Origin: Lewinellaceae bacterium | GTDB taxonomy: Bacteria > Bacteroidota > Bacteroidia > Chitinophagales > Saprospiraceae | Assembly: GCA_024644235.1 (NCBI GenBank) | Contig: JAHELJ010000010.1 | Span: 62,001 to 126,000 of the forward strand | Direction: 5' to 3' | Length of the DNA stretch: 64,000 nucleotides | Shown here: in pieces, positions 27,155-36,386 of the stretch | Numbering within the stretch: the first letter of the stretch is position 1 | Layout of the letters: every line of letters starts with the position of its first letter | Made by a program: the position numbers and the translations under genes | The notes under the pieces: model-generated | Databases searched by the model: none | Seen by the model: the letters and a program-made list of their open reading frames with translations, nothing else | What the model was told of the DNA's origin: nothing

Positions 27155-28750
27155 ATGATTCGTGTCGCTGCTGCTGCTGCTGGACTCATCTTCTTTGTGA
27201 TACTTTGCCTGGCTTGTGCCAACAGGCTTAATCCGACAGGCGGTCCCAGGGACGAGGAGCCCCCACAAATCATCGCAGAGTCGAGTACACAGAATTTCCA
27301 GACAAACTTTGAATCGAAAGAAATCACCCTCACCATGAATGAGTGGGTGGAATTGGACGATCCAATTAACCAGGTGTTGGTATCTCCGCCTCTTGATCAA
27401 AGACCGGATATTAGGTTGAAAGGGAAGACGGTTGTTTTCAACTTTCATGAAGATGAGGTACTTAGAGAGGGAGCAACTTATACAATCAACTTTGGCGAAG
27501 CCATCAAGGATCTGACTGAGGGAAATCCACTTGCCAATTTCAGCTTCGTGTTCTCTACCGGTGATTTTATCGACTCACTAATTGTGACGGGTCATATAGC
27601 CGATGCTTTCTCAGGCGAACCCGTGGAAGACGCCACCATTATGATGTATGATAATCTGGGAGATTCTGCGGTTTATAAGGAAAAGCCCTTCTATGCCAGT
27701 CGCTCTGGCAAAGATGGCACCTGGCAAATTCAGAATGTAAAGGAGGATACTTTCAGAGTGATTGCAGTAATGGACGATAATCTCAATTATCGATATGATC
27801 CCGGAGAAAGCATAGCTTTTCTGGATTCTCTGCTTCTCGTTATGGCAGATACAACCTTCGATTTGCATTTCAGAATGTCGACACCCTTAGAGGAGATATT
27901 TCGTGATCGGCTGGACACCAGTGGGTGGAATAAGGCAGTCCTTACTTACAATCGACAACCACATGAGATCGAGATTAATACCGCTTCAAATATTGACTCG
28001 ATATATTGGGAGCGGAGGGACTTACTATTGGAATTTTGGTATGTGCCAAATAACGCAGAGAGGCACATCTTGTATTTAACCAATCCGGTGTTGCAGGAAA
28101 TTGATACCATCGCTCTGATTACTGATGATATGTCAGAGGCTGATCCCCTGGCTAAGCAATCAAAACTGACTAACTCCGGACATCCCGATGATCCTTACTT
28201 CTTATGTTTCAATAGACCTCTGTCTCTTTTGGATAGCAACAAGATTGATCTGCGCACTACCTCCGGCACTGAGGAAATAATGGCGATTTATGAGATTGAT
28301 TCGATCAGAACCTGTCTTCAGATACGGGCCAAGTGGCAGGCCGATTCCTCCTATACAGTTACTTTTTTACCAGAGGCTCTTTTTGATCTGGCGGGTCTGT
28401 CAAATGATACCATTCGGGAAACCTTTCCTATTGGAGGAGAGGATCGATTTGGCAACATCGAGCTTAAGGCATCAAGGTTTGATAGTAATGTGGCATATAT
28501 CATTGAATTGATTCAGAGCAATAAGGTAGAGCGAACCATCTTCGTGGATGCAAAGAGTGAATTTGAGATGAGCCTAACCAAGTTAAGACCCGGTACTTTT
28601 AGTCTCCGCACAATTGAAGATATCAACCGAAACCGGCGTTGGGATCCGGCAGATTTTGAAAATTTACGACAACCAGAACGCGTAGTCACACAACAGATTG
28701 AACCCTTGAGAGCAAATTGGGACGTGGAAGTTATCTTTGAATGGAAATAA
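27155..28750 (+). CDS. Ig-like-domain lipoprotein (Bacteroidota family)
   Basis: 531 residues. Lipoprotein signal with Cys21 ([15 protein letters not shown]); the early hydrophobic run contains five consecutive GCT (Ala) codons. After the Cys comes [11 protein letters not shown], a phrase typical of Bacteroidota Ig-like (SbsA/Big_5) lipoproteins, then an Ig-like domain (about 45-130) and beta-rich repeats to the C-terminus ([14 protein letters not shown]). Probably an outer-membrane-anchored protein of unknown function. The stop at 28750 is one base before the lptB ATG, suggesting coupling to lipopolysaccharide export. Confidence 0.8.
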   Translation: MIRVAAAAAGLIFFVILCLACANRLNPTGGPRDEEPPQIIAESSTQNFQTNFESKEITLTMNEWVELDDPINQVLVSPPLDQRPDIRLKGKTVVFNFHEDEVLREGATYTINFGEAIKDLTEGNPLANFSFVFSTGDFIDSLIVTGHIADAFSGEPVEDATIMMYDNLGDSAVYKEKPFYASRSGKDGTWQIQNVKEDTFRVIAVMDDNLNYRYDPGESIAFLDSLLLVMADTTFDLHFRMSTPLEEIFRDRLDTSGWNKAVLTYNRQPHEIEINTASNIDSIYWERRDLLLEFWYVPNNAERHILYLTNPVLQEIDTIALITDDMSEADPLAKQSKLTNSGHPDDPYFLCFNRPLSLLDSNKIDLRTTSGTEEIMAIYEIDSIRTCLQIRAKWQADSSYTVTFLPEALFDLAGLSNDTIRETFPIGGEDRFGNIELKASRFDSNVAYIIELIQSNKVERTIFVDAKSEFEMSLTKLRPGTFSLRTIEDINRNRRWDPADFENLRQPERVVTQQIEPLRANWDVEVIFEWK

Positions 28751-28751
28751 T

Positions 28752-29492
28752 ATGAAGCTGAGGGCGGAAAATTTGTCAAAGTTTTATGGAAGGCGTAAGG
28801 TCGTCTCTGAGGTAAACATTGATGTGAATCAAGGGGAAATTGTGGGATTACTTGGGCCAAATGGTGCTGGTAAGACAACTACTTTCTATATGGTAGTCGG
28901 TTTCATTCGCCCGTACGAAGGAAAGGTTTTCCTCGATAGCGAAGAAATAACCTCACTCCCTATGTATAAGAGAGCCCAAAAGGGGATCGGATATCTTCCT
29001 CAGGAGCCGTCGGTTTTTCGCAAGCTTAGCGTGGAGGATAATATTATGGCCATCCTTGAGATGATGAATCTTAGCGAAAACGAAAGACTCCAAAAGATGG
29101 AGTCACTCCTGGAAGAATTCGGCCTGACAAAAGTTCGGAAAAGTCTTGGAGATACATTATCTGGGGGTGAGCGACGGCGTACAGAAATAGCCCGCTCACT
29201 GGCTTCCGATCCAAATTTTATTCTATTGGATGAACCGTTTGCTGGAATTGATCCCATCGCTGTTGAAGATATCCAATACATCGTCGCCAAGTTAAAGACC
29301 AAGAACATTGGCATATTGATCACTGATCACAATGTACAGGAAACATTATCCATCACAGACCGGGCTTACCTTATGTTTGAAGGAAAAATACTCCGTTCTG
29401 GCACTGCCGAAGACTTGGCAAATGACGACTTGGTTCGGAAAGTCTATCTGGGTAAACATTTCGAACTGCGACGAAAGAATATTGAATTTTGA
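28752..29492 (+). CDS. lptB: LPS export ABC transporter ATPase LptB
   Basis: 246 residues. Walker [11 protein letters not shown]-loop [12 protein letters not shown], signature [15 protein letters not shown], Walker [14 protein letters not shown], and H-loop [10 protein letters not shown]. The phrase [14 protein letters not shown] with FAGIDPIAV is characteristic of LptB. It powers extraction of lipopolysaccharide from the inner membrane with LptF, LptG and LptC, none of which is in this window. I use the ATG at 28752 rather than a TTG 15 bp earlier inside the upstream gene. Confidence 0.93.
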   Translation: MKLRAENLSKFYGRRKVVSEVNIDVNQGEIVGLLGPNGAGKTTTFYMVVGFIRPYEGKVFLDSEEITSLPMYKRAQKGIGYLPQEPSVFRKLSVEDNIMAILEMMNLSENERLQKMESLLEEFGLTKVRKSLGDTLSGGERRRTEIARSLASDPNFILLDEPFAGIDPIAVEDIQYIVAKLKTKNIGILITDHNVQETLSITDRAYLMFEGKILRSGTAEDLANDDLVRKVYLGKHFELRRKNIEF

Positions 29493-29497
29493 TTTTA

Positions 29498-29574
29498 AGA
29501 TCCACTAAGGGAAGGCGTGTGAATTGAATTTGACACGTCGAAAGGATGGTTGGATCTAACACCGGAATTCAATT
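29498..29574 (+). other. Candidate structured RNA element 3' of lptB
   Basis: Part of a 365-bp gap (29493-29857) with no convincing gene. A perfect 7-bp outer pairing (AGATCCA at 29498-29504 with TGGATCT at 29551-29557) encloses an inner hairpin (CGTGT at 29516-29520 with ACACG at 29533-29537). The loop arm AATTGAATT (29522-29530) is also fully complementary to AATTCAATT (29566-29574), so two folds compete. No U-run follows. Could be an mRNA 3' structure, a small RNA or chance. Confidence 0.3.
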
Positions 29575-29746
29575 TGCCAAGGCACTACAAACTCAGAAGA
29601 AAGCATTCTGCTTCACCGTTTTCACCATATGTATCATCTCTGAATTCGTGTTTTGCTAAAACGAATAGCATCTAAGCACTTATTATAATTTACTTAAAAT
29701 CAGACTGTTATATGGATTAATTTCACATTAATCTATGATTTGATTC

Positions 29747-29777
29747 TTGCCTTGGTGGAAATTAGCGTGTAGGTTTG
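29747..29777 (+). promoter_or_regulatory. Bacteroidota-type promoter for the small secreted protein gene
   Basis: TTG at 29747-29749, 20 bp, then TAGGTTTG at 29770-29777, an exact TAnnTTTG -7 element with normal spacing to a partial -33 element. It predicts a 5' leader of about 75 nt before the ATG at 29858. The rest of this gap up to 29857 is AT-rich. Confidence 0.5.
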
Positions 29778-29857
29778 AATGTAAGATTTCATGATGGGTG
29801 CGCTTTAGAAAGTTACATCCACGATGGAATATTTATTCACCTTAAAATCATTCAACT

Positions 29858-30208
29858 ATGTACACCTTGAAAAATGTGATTAAACTCTTCGCTCTGACCG
29901 TTATGCTTCTGAGCTATGGTGTTTCAGTTGCGGACAATCCAAAGGATCACAAACCGGTCCCTCCTGAAGTGAAGTCTGGTATTGTAAAACTTATTGATCA
30001 TCCAAATCTGACAGATGTGGATTTTCGTGAGGCTGAGGCTGTACTTCACTTTTTGGTCAATGCCAAATCTGAGATTGTGGTCTTACTTGTTGAAACCGAG
30101 GCACCTTATGTAGACCAATTATTGAAGCAGAAATTGAACTACAAGAAGCTGAATACCGCAAACTTAGATCAACGATACACCCTGAAAGTTACCATTAGGA
30201 ATGGTTAG
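29858..30208 (+). CDS. Small secreted protein of unknown function
   Basis: 116 residues with a clear signal peptide (MYTLKNVIKLFALTVMLLSYGVSVA). The mature part is about 90 residues: a Pro/Lys-rich start, an alpha/beta body with EAVLHFLVNAKSEIVVLLVET, and a closing KQKLNYKKLNTANLDQRYTLKVTI. The pattern (beta strand, N-A-K-S-E-I-V-V-L, then Lys-Leu-Asn-Tyr-Lys) resembles small exported Bacteroidota proteins of unknown role. It has its own promoter and a strong downstream hairpin, so it is probably a monocistronic, regulated or abundant transcript. Confidence 0.7.
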   Translation: MYTLKNVIKLFALTVMLLSYGVSVADNPKDHKPVPPEVKSGIVKLIDHPNLTDVDFREAEAVLHFLVNAKSEIVVLLVETEAPYVDQLLKQKLNYKKLNTANLDQRYTLKVTIRNG

Positions 30209-30237
30209 GGAGTCACCATTGCTAATTAGGTAACAGT

Positions 30238-30267
30238 GAGAGTCGGGGTACCTGTACCCCGGCTCTT
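30238..30267. terminator. Strong hairpin between convergent genes, likely bidirectional terminator
   Basis: A 13-bp stem with two G-U pairs and a 4-nt loop (GAGAGTCGGGGTAC / GTACCCCGGCTCTT). It sits 30 bp after the small secreted protein gene and 2 bp before the end of the opposing DJ-1-like gene. T-runs are weak on both strands. Confidence 0.65.
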
Positions 30268-30268
30268 C

Positions 30269-31021
30269 CTATTCAATTACCAAATGGGAAATACTCTCTA
30301 GATTCCAATCAATGACAAGGCCTGCTGCCAGCCTCCTGGCGACCTCAGGGCCATACAGTATCTCTGCAAGATATAGAGCGGCTTCAAAAGACTTGGCACC
30401 ACCTGCCGAGGTGATGAATTTATCATCGTGTACAAATAGGACATCCTTTCGGACATCCAACTGCGGAAACATTTCCTGGTATCTTGGAATGTCTGATGGG
30501 AATGTAGTGGATGCCACTCCTTTCAGTAATCCTGCCTGCGCCAAAACGAAAGCACCATCACAGTGGGAAGTGACATAAAGGGCTTCATTCGCTACTTCCC
30601 GGACCCAAGCTATCATCAGCGAATCTTTCAGGTCAGTGTCCAGATGATGCTCTGCACTAGGCACAACTAATATGTCTATTCTGGGTATTGAATCAGTGAT
30701 ATAGTTGTAATCGGGCAGCATGCGGATCCCTTCAAATGACTGCACTAGGTCATCGGTGTTGGCTACCAGGAACACGTTCATGGGTTTGATACCCTCACGG
30801 TATTGGGTGTGCTGGAAAATATCGAAAGGGGCTGTCAATTCCGTATTATACACCCCATCCATAATGAGGAATGCCACATTGTATGCATCGGGTATAAGTT
30901 GGGGTCGGGCTTGTTGTATTCTTTCCTGGATCGAGCTTGGTTCAACAGCAGGATTGCAACTGCATACTGCCCACAAAGCAGGAAGAAATAATGAGGCTAT
31001 CCAAAAGATGAGTTTCGTCAT
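30269..31021 (-). CDS. DJ-1/PfpI-family lipoprotein
   Basis: 250 residues. Lipoprotein signal with Cys22 (ALWAVCSC-NPAVE). The class I glutamine amidotransferase-like fold has the nucleophile elbow VTSHCDGAFVLAQAG with the reactive Cys, plus NVAFLIMDGVYNTELTAPFDIF and ITSAGGAKSFEAALYL, the pattern of the ThiJ/isonitrile-hydratase-like group. An exported, membrane-anchored member is unusual, since most are cytosolic. Its start overlaps the alkB-like stop by 4 bp (31018-31021). Activity could be glyoxalase-like, hydratase or chaperone; not decidable. Confidence 0.82.
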   Translation of the reverse strand: MTKLIFWIASLFLPALWAVCSCNPAVEPSSIQERIQQARPQLIPDAYNVAFLIMDGVYNTELTAPFDIFQHTQYREGIKPMNVFLVANTDDLVQSFEGIRMLPDYNYITDSIPRIDILVVPSAEHHLDTDLKDSLMIAWVREVANEALYVTSHCDGAFVLAQAGLLKGVASTTFPSDIPRYQEMFPQLDVRKDVLFVHDDKFITSAGGAKSFEAALYLAEILYGPEVARRLAAGLVIDWNLESISHLVIE

Positions 31022-32067
31022 ACTGGCCGCATTTCTACAGGTATGCGGTCATTCATGACACTAAACCACAGCGGGGGTATCAAAGCGACCAGGATCGATG
31101 CTGGGTAACCCAGCGGGAGTTGGGGACTCTCCTCGATATGATCAAGTACTTGGTATTTCTTACTTGCCTTGTAATGATGATCTGCATGCCTGGTGAGTTC
31201 GTAGAGAAAGATCCTTCCGACATCGTGATTTGAATTCCAGGAGTGTTTCATTGTGACACGTTCGTAATTCCCGGTTTCTAACTGCTTTCTTACCAGGCCA
31301 TAATGTTCAATATAGTTAGTGCATTCAAGCAAGACGAAACCGATGAAGGCAATTGAAATAGCCAGAAGAATACCAGATAACCCAAAAGCCGCGTATACTA
31401 TGATTAGATAGAGAATCTGCAACACGGTAAATTGAATCATCTGGTTTGAGAATGAAATAAATGCTTTACCAGTTCTTACAAGCCTCTCGCGCTCGAGTTG
31501 CCAAGCATGTGCATAGCTTTGGGTAGTAGACCTCCATATGAACCGGTACAATCCTTCTCCAAATCGGGCTGTAGCGGGATCTTGTGGAGTACAGACATTT
31601 CGATGATGGCCCCGATTATGTTCAATATAAAAGTGCAGATAGAGGGCTGGTAGTAAGAGCACTTTTGCGAGAAACCGTTCAGCCCAGGAAGAACGGTGTC
31701 CTAGTTCATGACCGACATTGATGCCACTTGCTCCAACATAGATCCCTACTCCCAATATCATACCGGTAGCTTCAAATCCTGATATTTCGGTTTGAGTCAG
31801 TCTCCATAAGAAAAACCAGATAAGACCATACAGCATCGGAACATGCAAGTACAAGAGAAAGTCAAAAAATCGAATATCGCTGCGTTTTGATGTTAATGGT
31901 CCATCCGGGCTTTTTCCCCGGGGAGGAATAATCAGTTCAAGCAGTGGGATTATACCGAATGTAAGAATTACTGCCGCCCAAGACCAATTGCCACCGTACC
32001 AAACCGCTACATAAGCAGATAGTGGGCCCAGATATGCCAGCAGATACTTTAAATCGGCAGTTTGCAT
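31018..32067 (-). CDS. AlkB-type alkane 1-monooxygenase (non-haem di-iron membrane hydroxylase)
   Basis: 349 residues with about six transmembrane helices. Histidine clusters are intact: HELGH (120-124), HNRGHH (150-155), the NYIEHYG signature with His255, and HADHH (294-298). These bind the di-iron centre that hydroxylates terminal carbons of alkanes or related chains. The usual electron donors, rubredoxin and rubredoxin reductase, are not in the window. Substrate could be alkanes, fatty acids or a lipid. It lies in a tight operon, 9 bp after the MutS-like gene and overlapping the DJ-1-like lipoprotein. Confidence 0.87.
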   Translation of the reverse strand: MQTADLKYLLAYLGPLSAYVAVWYGGNWSWAAVILTFGIIPLLELIIPPRGKSPDGPLTSKRSDIRFFDFLLYLHVPMLYGLIWFFLWRLTQTEISGFEATGMILGVGIYVGASGINVGHELGHRSSWAERFLAKVLLLPALYLHFYIEHNRGHHRNVCTPQDPATARFGEGLYRFIWRSTTQSYAHAWQLERERLVRTGKAFISFSNQMIQFTVLQILYLIIVYAAFGLSGILLAISIAFIGFVLLECTNYIEHYGLVRKQLETGNYERVTMKHSWNSNHDVGRIFLYELTRHADHHYKASKKYQVLDHIEESPQLPLGYPASILVALIPPLWFSVMNDRIPVEMRPV

Positions 32068-32076
32068 CGGATAAAT

Positions 32077-33870
32077 TTAAAGAGTATTATCTAGTTCTAC
32101 ATCAATCCCCATTTTCTTCATCAGTATGGTGGCATTGAAACTTTGACAGACTCCTTTCTTAAGCTTGTAGTCGAAATGTAAATCATCATTCTTAATCACC
32201 ACATCGAAATACCAGTTTTCAATCTGTGAGGGAAATTCATGCACAAGATCGGTTAGTTGCAAATCGTGGGTGGCAATCAAACCACTGGCCTGGCAACGGA
32301 TTAATTGTTTGATCAACGCCTCACTGCCCTTGTGTCGATCTCCGCTGTTCGTTCCTTTCAGTATTTCATCAAGCAATACAATATAAGAGTCACTCTGAAT
32401 TTTATCCAGCATCATTCTCAGTCGTTTCAGTTCTGCGTAAAAGGTGCTCGCATTTTCATGCAGTGCATCTACGGTACGCATGCTTGTAAAGACTTTCACA
32501 GGAGTAAATGTAAATCGAGTGGCACAAACAGGTGCTCCTGCTCCCGCCAGAACAAGATTTACACCAAGTGTTCGAAGGAAAGTGGATTTACCGGCCATAT
32601 TGGAACCAGTGATCAGCTTGAGGTCACTGCGGATGGAAAGAGATAAATCGTTGCTCACACGATTGAGCGCCGGAATGAGAGGATGTCCAAGCTCTCTAGC
32701 ATCAATTGTATTATCCGCCAGGGTTGGGATCGTCCAATCTGGATTATTATGAGCCAAATTGGCAAGACTGGAGATGGCTTCGATATCTGCCAATGCATCG
32801 AACCATAGATGAATGCTATCTCCGATCTGGAGTTTGATCTTCTCGATCTTCTCAACCCAGTGGAAATCCCAGAGGGCGAATAAATTAAACAATAAGGCAA
32901 AAAAGTTTCGTCTCACATTGAGCTGCTTGATTCCGTACCCCAGCTTTGATATCCACACCGATGGCACCACATCTTTTTTCGACATCTGAGCATAAACTTT
33001 CGTAAGCCATGGGGAAAGCCATTGGCTAGATTCCATGTGTTTGAACAATGCGGCATAGATCACAAGGGTATCACTAATTTGCTCTGTCAATTCGTGTATT
33101 TCGTCGATATGCTTCTTACTCCTCCATAGGAAGTAGGCAGGAATCAAAAGCGGGAGCCATGAAAACCGGAAGTAACCAAAGTACATCATGAGCAGGCAGG
33201 AGGGAAGAATCGTAGGGATGACTAGCCATTTCATCAGTCTAGGCAGCCAGCGACCCATCATGTAGGGTTTCTTCTGGAGCCACTTGTGGAGGTTTTGATG
33301 ATCGGAATCTGCCTCTTGTAAATTCATCGACAAAGCCGATAAGTTCTGTCTGAATTCGATCATGCCAGATAGTTCGTGCACTGCTTCCTGACGTGATTTG
33401 ATTTCGGTAGCATCAGCTGGATCGCATAACCATTTGGACAATTTTTTACGGCCTCGTAATGTTTTTGCCCGGCTCGTGTAGCTGAATAGAGAGACCTCCC
33501 CGAAAATATCCAGATCTGAAGTGTAGTCGTGTGAAGCTGGTTCCAGGTCGATTCCATTATCGTTCCAGCGATAGTCGTGATCAAGAAATCTCAATTCATG
33601 CTGATTCACTATTACCAATCGTTGCCAATGTTCAGCTCTTGATTTCAGAGTCTCATGCCACTTAACCAGGCGACCAAACCCTGCCAGACCAAGTATGAAC
33701 CAAACCAACCCGATTATTGGGTTCCATTGCCAGATTAGGATCAAGAATACGAACAGCAGAATAAATACAACCAGACGGAGGTAGCCATATCTGGCATACC
33801 GGGCCGATACCGTTTTCTGGTTCAATTGGTATTCCTCGATGCATTTTCTGTACTGGTCAGCAGGTTGCAT
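32077..33870 (-). CDS. Membrane-anchored MutS-family ATPase
   Basis: 597 residues. Two adjacent hydrophobic helices near the N-terminus (about 31-49 and 51-68) and two more (about 213-250) precede the MutS core and ATPase domain. The ATPase has Walker A GSNMAGKST (about 422-430), an MRTVDALHENASTF segment, Walker B SYIVLLDEILKGTNSGDR, and LIATHD. There is no MutS mismatch-recognition domain (no N-terminal F-x-E motif) and no Smr domain, so it is neither MutS1 nor MutS2. DNA repair function is doubtful. The ATG at 33870 fits the divergent DPP-IV gene better than one six codons upstream. Confidence 0.82.
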   Translation of the reverse strand: MQPADQYRKCIEEYQLNQKTVSARYARYGYLRLVVFILLFVFLILIWQWNPIIGLVWFILGLAGFGRLVKWHETLKSRAEHWQRLVIVNQHELRFLDHDYRWNDNGIDLEPASHDYTSDLDIFGEVSLFSYTSRAKTLRGRKKLSKWLCDPADATEIKSRQEAVHELSGMIEFRQNLSALSMNLQEADSDHQNLHKWLQKKPYMMGRWLPRLMKWLVIPTILPSCLLMMYFGYFRFSWLPLLIPAYFLWRSKKHIDEIHELTEQISDTLVIYAALFKHMESSQWLSPWLTKVYAQMSKKDVVPSVWISKLGYGIKQLNVRRNFFALLFNLFALWDFHWVEKIEKIKLQIGDSIHLWFDALADIEAISSLANLAHNNPDWTIPTLADNTIDARELGHPLIPALNRVSNDLSLSIRSDLKLITGSNMAGKSTFLRTLGVNLVLAGAGAPVCATRFTFTPVKVFTSMRTVDALHENASTFYAELKRLRMMLDKIQSDSYIVLLDEILKGTNSGDRHKGSEALIKQLIRCQASGLIATHDLQLTDLVHEFPSQIENWYFDVVIKNDDLHFDYKLKKGVCQSFNATILMKKMGIDVELDNTL

Positions 33871-33877
33871 ATCTTTG
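33847..33877 (+). promoter_or_regulatory. Bacteroidota-type promoter for the DPP-IV operon
   Basis: TCTG at 33847-33850, 19 bp, then TATCTTTG at 33870-33877 (exact TAnnTTTG). The predicted leader is about 15 nt before the ATG at 33899. It overlaps the start of the divergent MutS-like gene, so transcription of the two may interfere. Confidence 0.45.
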
Positions 33878-33898
33878 TAGCCTTTCAAGACGGATGCG

Positions 33899-36061
33899 AT
33901 GAAATTAAGAATACTCTTCAGCTTACTTCTCGTCTCGATAACCTGTTTATCTGCTCAACGCGTGATTACACTTGAAGACGTGTGGCAGAACGGTGTATTT
34001 CAAACCAGAATACTGCCAGGATTCAGGTTTTTGCAGGATGGTAAGCACTATTCTCAAAGAGAAGGAAACCGAATTGTTGAGTACGATTTGGTGACGGGAA
34101 GACCCGGGCGCTTGTTGTTCGATGGCAATGCTTATGGTCTGAACCATATCGATGATTACAGTTTTAGTTCTGACGAATCCAAGATCCTGATACAAACTTC
34201 ATCTCAAAGGGTTTACCGGCATTCCACCTTAGATATTTTTTTGGTTTTTGATATGTCAACCGGATCATTAAAGCCACTATTTGAGGAGGCGAGACAACAG
34301 TATGCTTCATTCTCACCAGATGGTAGTAGAGTAGCATTTGTATCAAATAATAACATTTACTACAAAGACCTCTCCTCAGATAAGGTGCGTCAGATTACCC
34401 ATGATGGCAAAAGAAACGAAATCTTGAATGGGGGAGGAGATTGGGTCTACGAGGAGGAGTTCACGCTAGTGAAGGCCTACGAATGGTCTCCTGACGGTAC
34501 TAAGATTGCCTATATCCGCTTTGATGAAACCAGAGTACCGGAGTTTACCATGATGAAATACCATGATAGTCTTTATCCCGAATATGTCACTTTCAAATAT
34601 CCAAAAGTTGGAGAAAGGAATAGCCTGGTCAAAGTGAAGATATTTGATCTGGGTAAGGGGAAGACCGAGGAGGTCAATCTCGGTAATAATGAAGATATCT
34701 ATGTGCCTCGAATCAAATGGTTTCCTGATTCAGAAGAGCTGTGCGTATTTAGGATGAACCGGCACCAGAATCACCTTGAACTTTTAAATGTAAAGGCCCG
34801 AAACGGAAGATCAAGGGTAATGCTGGAGGAAAAAAATCGATACTACATTGATATTCATGACAACCTTACCTTTCTGGATGACGGTAGACGGTTCATCTGG
34901 AGCAGTGAACAAGACGGATACAACCACATCTATTTATATGACATCAGGGGAAGAAAAGTAGCACAATTAACCAAAGGGAATTTCGATGTGACTTCGTACT
35001 ACGGTTATGATCCCCAACGGGAAAGAATTTTCTACCAGGCAGCTGAACGTTCTCCGCTCAAGCGCGAGATTTACTCTGTCGATCTCAATGGGAGCAACAA
35101 TCGGACCCTTGCTGATGGGATGGGTTATCAATCGGCTCAATTTAGCTCTACTTTTGATTATTATGTTCTCCAAAGTTCTGACGCGAATTCGCCTACCAGT
35201 TTCAATGTATTTGAAGAGGATGGCTCGTTCGTTCGCACCCTTGAGAACAATGAACATTTAAAAGCGAAGATTTCAGAATACCGACCCTCACCGGTTGAGT
35301 TCTTTGAGATGCAGAATCGATCCGGCACAACTTTGCACGGCTGGATGATTAAACCTCCCGGTTTTGATTCAGGCACTGAATATCCACTATTGATGTTCTT
35401 ATATGGTGGACCGGGCAGTCAGATGGTTGTCGATCGATGGGAAGTCAGATACCACTGGTGGTTTCAAATGATGGCACAAAAGGGATTTGTAATTGCCTGC
35501 ATTGATAATAGAGGAACCGGTGCCCGGGGTGAGGAGTTTAAGAAGATGACTTACCTGCAACTTGGCAAATTCGAAACCGAAGACCAGATTGATGCCGCCC
35601 ACTACCTTAGTGATCTTCCCTTCATTGACGATGACAATGTGGGTATTTTTGGATGGAGCTATGGAGGATATATGTCAAGCCTCTGTTTGCTCAAAGGCAA
35701 TGATGTATTTAAGGCTGCCATTGCAGTGGCTCCGGTGACCAATTGGAAGTGGTATGACACCATTTACACAGAAAGATATATGCGTACTGAATCAGAGAAC
35801 CGTTCCGGATACCAGGATAACAGTCCGGTATATTTTGCTGACCGTCTTAAAGGCGACTATTTGTTGGTGCATGGAATGGCCGATGACAATGTCCACTTTC
35901 AACACACAGTCGAAATGGTCAATGCTTTGATTGCCAACAATAAGCAGTTTGATACTTATTTCTATCCCAATCAGGCCCATGGCATTAGTGGAGGAAACAG
36001 CCGGTTGCATTTATTTTCCAAGATCACCAGTTTTATCACAGAAAAGTTGCTCATAAAATGA
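33899..36061 (+). CDS. Dipeptidyl peptidase IV (S9B prolyl oligopeptidase family)
   Basis: 720 residues with a signal peptide (MKLRILFSLLLVSITCLSAQ). An eight-bladed propeller with the DPP-IV Glu-Glu motif (GDWVYEEEF), which binds the free N-terminus of substrates, precedes the alpha/beta-hydrolase. The triad is Ser587 (GWSYGGY), Asp in ADDNVHF (about 662-663) and His694 (QAHGISGG). Cleaves X-Pro dipeptides from peptides in the periplasm or outside. First gene of a four-gene run (DPP-IV, YbjQ, SmpB, TrpF-like) with overlaps or gaps of 1-5 bp. Confidence 0.92.
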   Translation: MKLRILFSLLLVSITCLSAQRVITLEDVWQNGVFQTRILPGFRFLQDGKHYSQREGNRIVEYDLVTGRPGRLLFDGNAYGLNHIDDYSFSSDESKILIQTSSQRVYRHSTLDIFLVFDMSTGSLKPLFEEARQQYASFSPDGSRVAFVSNNNIYYKDLSSDKVRQITHDGKRNEILNGGGDWVYEEEFTLVKAYEWSPDGTKIAYIRFDETRVPEFTMMKYHDSLYPEYVTFKYPKVGERNSLVKVKIFDLGKGKTEEVNLGNNEDIYVPRIKWFPDSEELCVFRMNRHQNHLELLNVKARNGRSRVMLEEKNRYYIDIHDNLTFLDDGRRFIWSSEQDGYNHIYLYDIRGRKVAQLTKGNFDVTSYYGYDPQRERIFYQAAERSPLKREIYSVDLNGSNNRTLADGMGYQSAQFSSTFDYYVLQSSDANSPTSFNVFEEDGSFVRTLENNEHLKAKISEYRPSPVEFFEMQNRSGTTLHGWMIKPPGFDSGTEYPLLMFLYGGPGSQMVVDRWEVRYHWWFQMMAQKGFVIACIDNRGTGARGEEFKKMTYLQLGKFETEDQIDAAHYLSDLPFIDDDNVGIFGWSYGGYMSSLCLLKGNDVFKAAIAVAPVTNWKWYDTIYTERYMRTESENRSGYQDNSPVYFADRLKGDYLLVHGMADDNVHFQHTVEMVNALIANNKQFDTYFYPNQAHGISGGNSRLHLFSKITSFITEKLLIK

Positions 36062-36381
36062 TCATATCTACAACTGAAAATCTACCTGGATTTGATATCA
36101 TCGAAGTAATCGAGATTGCGAGAGGAAGTACCGTAAGGGCTCGTCATATCGGCCGAGACATTAGTGCGATATTCAAAAGTGTAGTAGGAGGCGAGATCCA
36201 AGAGTATACCCGGTTGATGGCGGAGGCCCGGGAACATGCAATAGATCGCATGATCGCCGATGCGGAACGTCTTGATGCCGATGCGATTGTGAATGTAAGG
36301 TTTGCAACCGCCACAGTATTGCAAGGGTCATCTGAAATACTGGCTTACGGGACAGCGGTGAAAATCCGGAAAAAGCGATAA
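36058..36381 (+). CDS. YbjQ/UPF0145-family protein
   Basis: 107 residues. Family hallmarks are STTENLPGFDI at the start, the basic patch RGSTVRARHIGRD, and the helix RLMAEAREHAIDRMIADAERLDADAIVNVRF, then EILAYGTAV. The fold forms pentameric rings in structural studies of relatives, but function is unknown. Overlaps the DPP-IV stop by 4 bp and lies 5 bp before smpB. Confidence 0.88.
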   Translation: MIISTTENLPGFDIIEVIEIARGSTVRARHIGRDISAIFKSVVGGEIQEYTRLMAEAREHAIDRMIADAERLDADAIVNVRFATATVLQGSSEILAYGTAVKIRKKR

Positions 36382-36386
36382 TCGGC

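Noticed and set aside
29546-29659. A 37-codon frame with a hydrophobic middle in the gap after lptB
   Set aside because: It begins within the candidate structured element, has no clear promoter or family likeness, and frames of this length are expected by chance in 365 bp.
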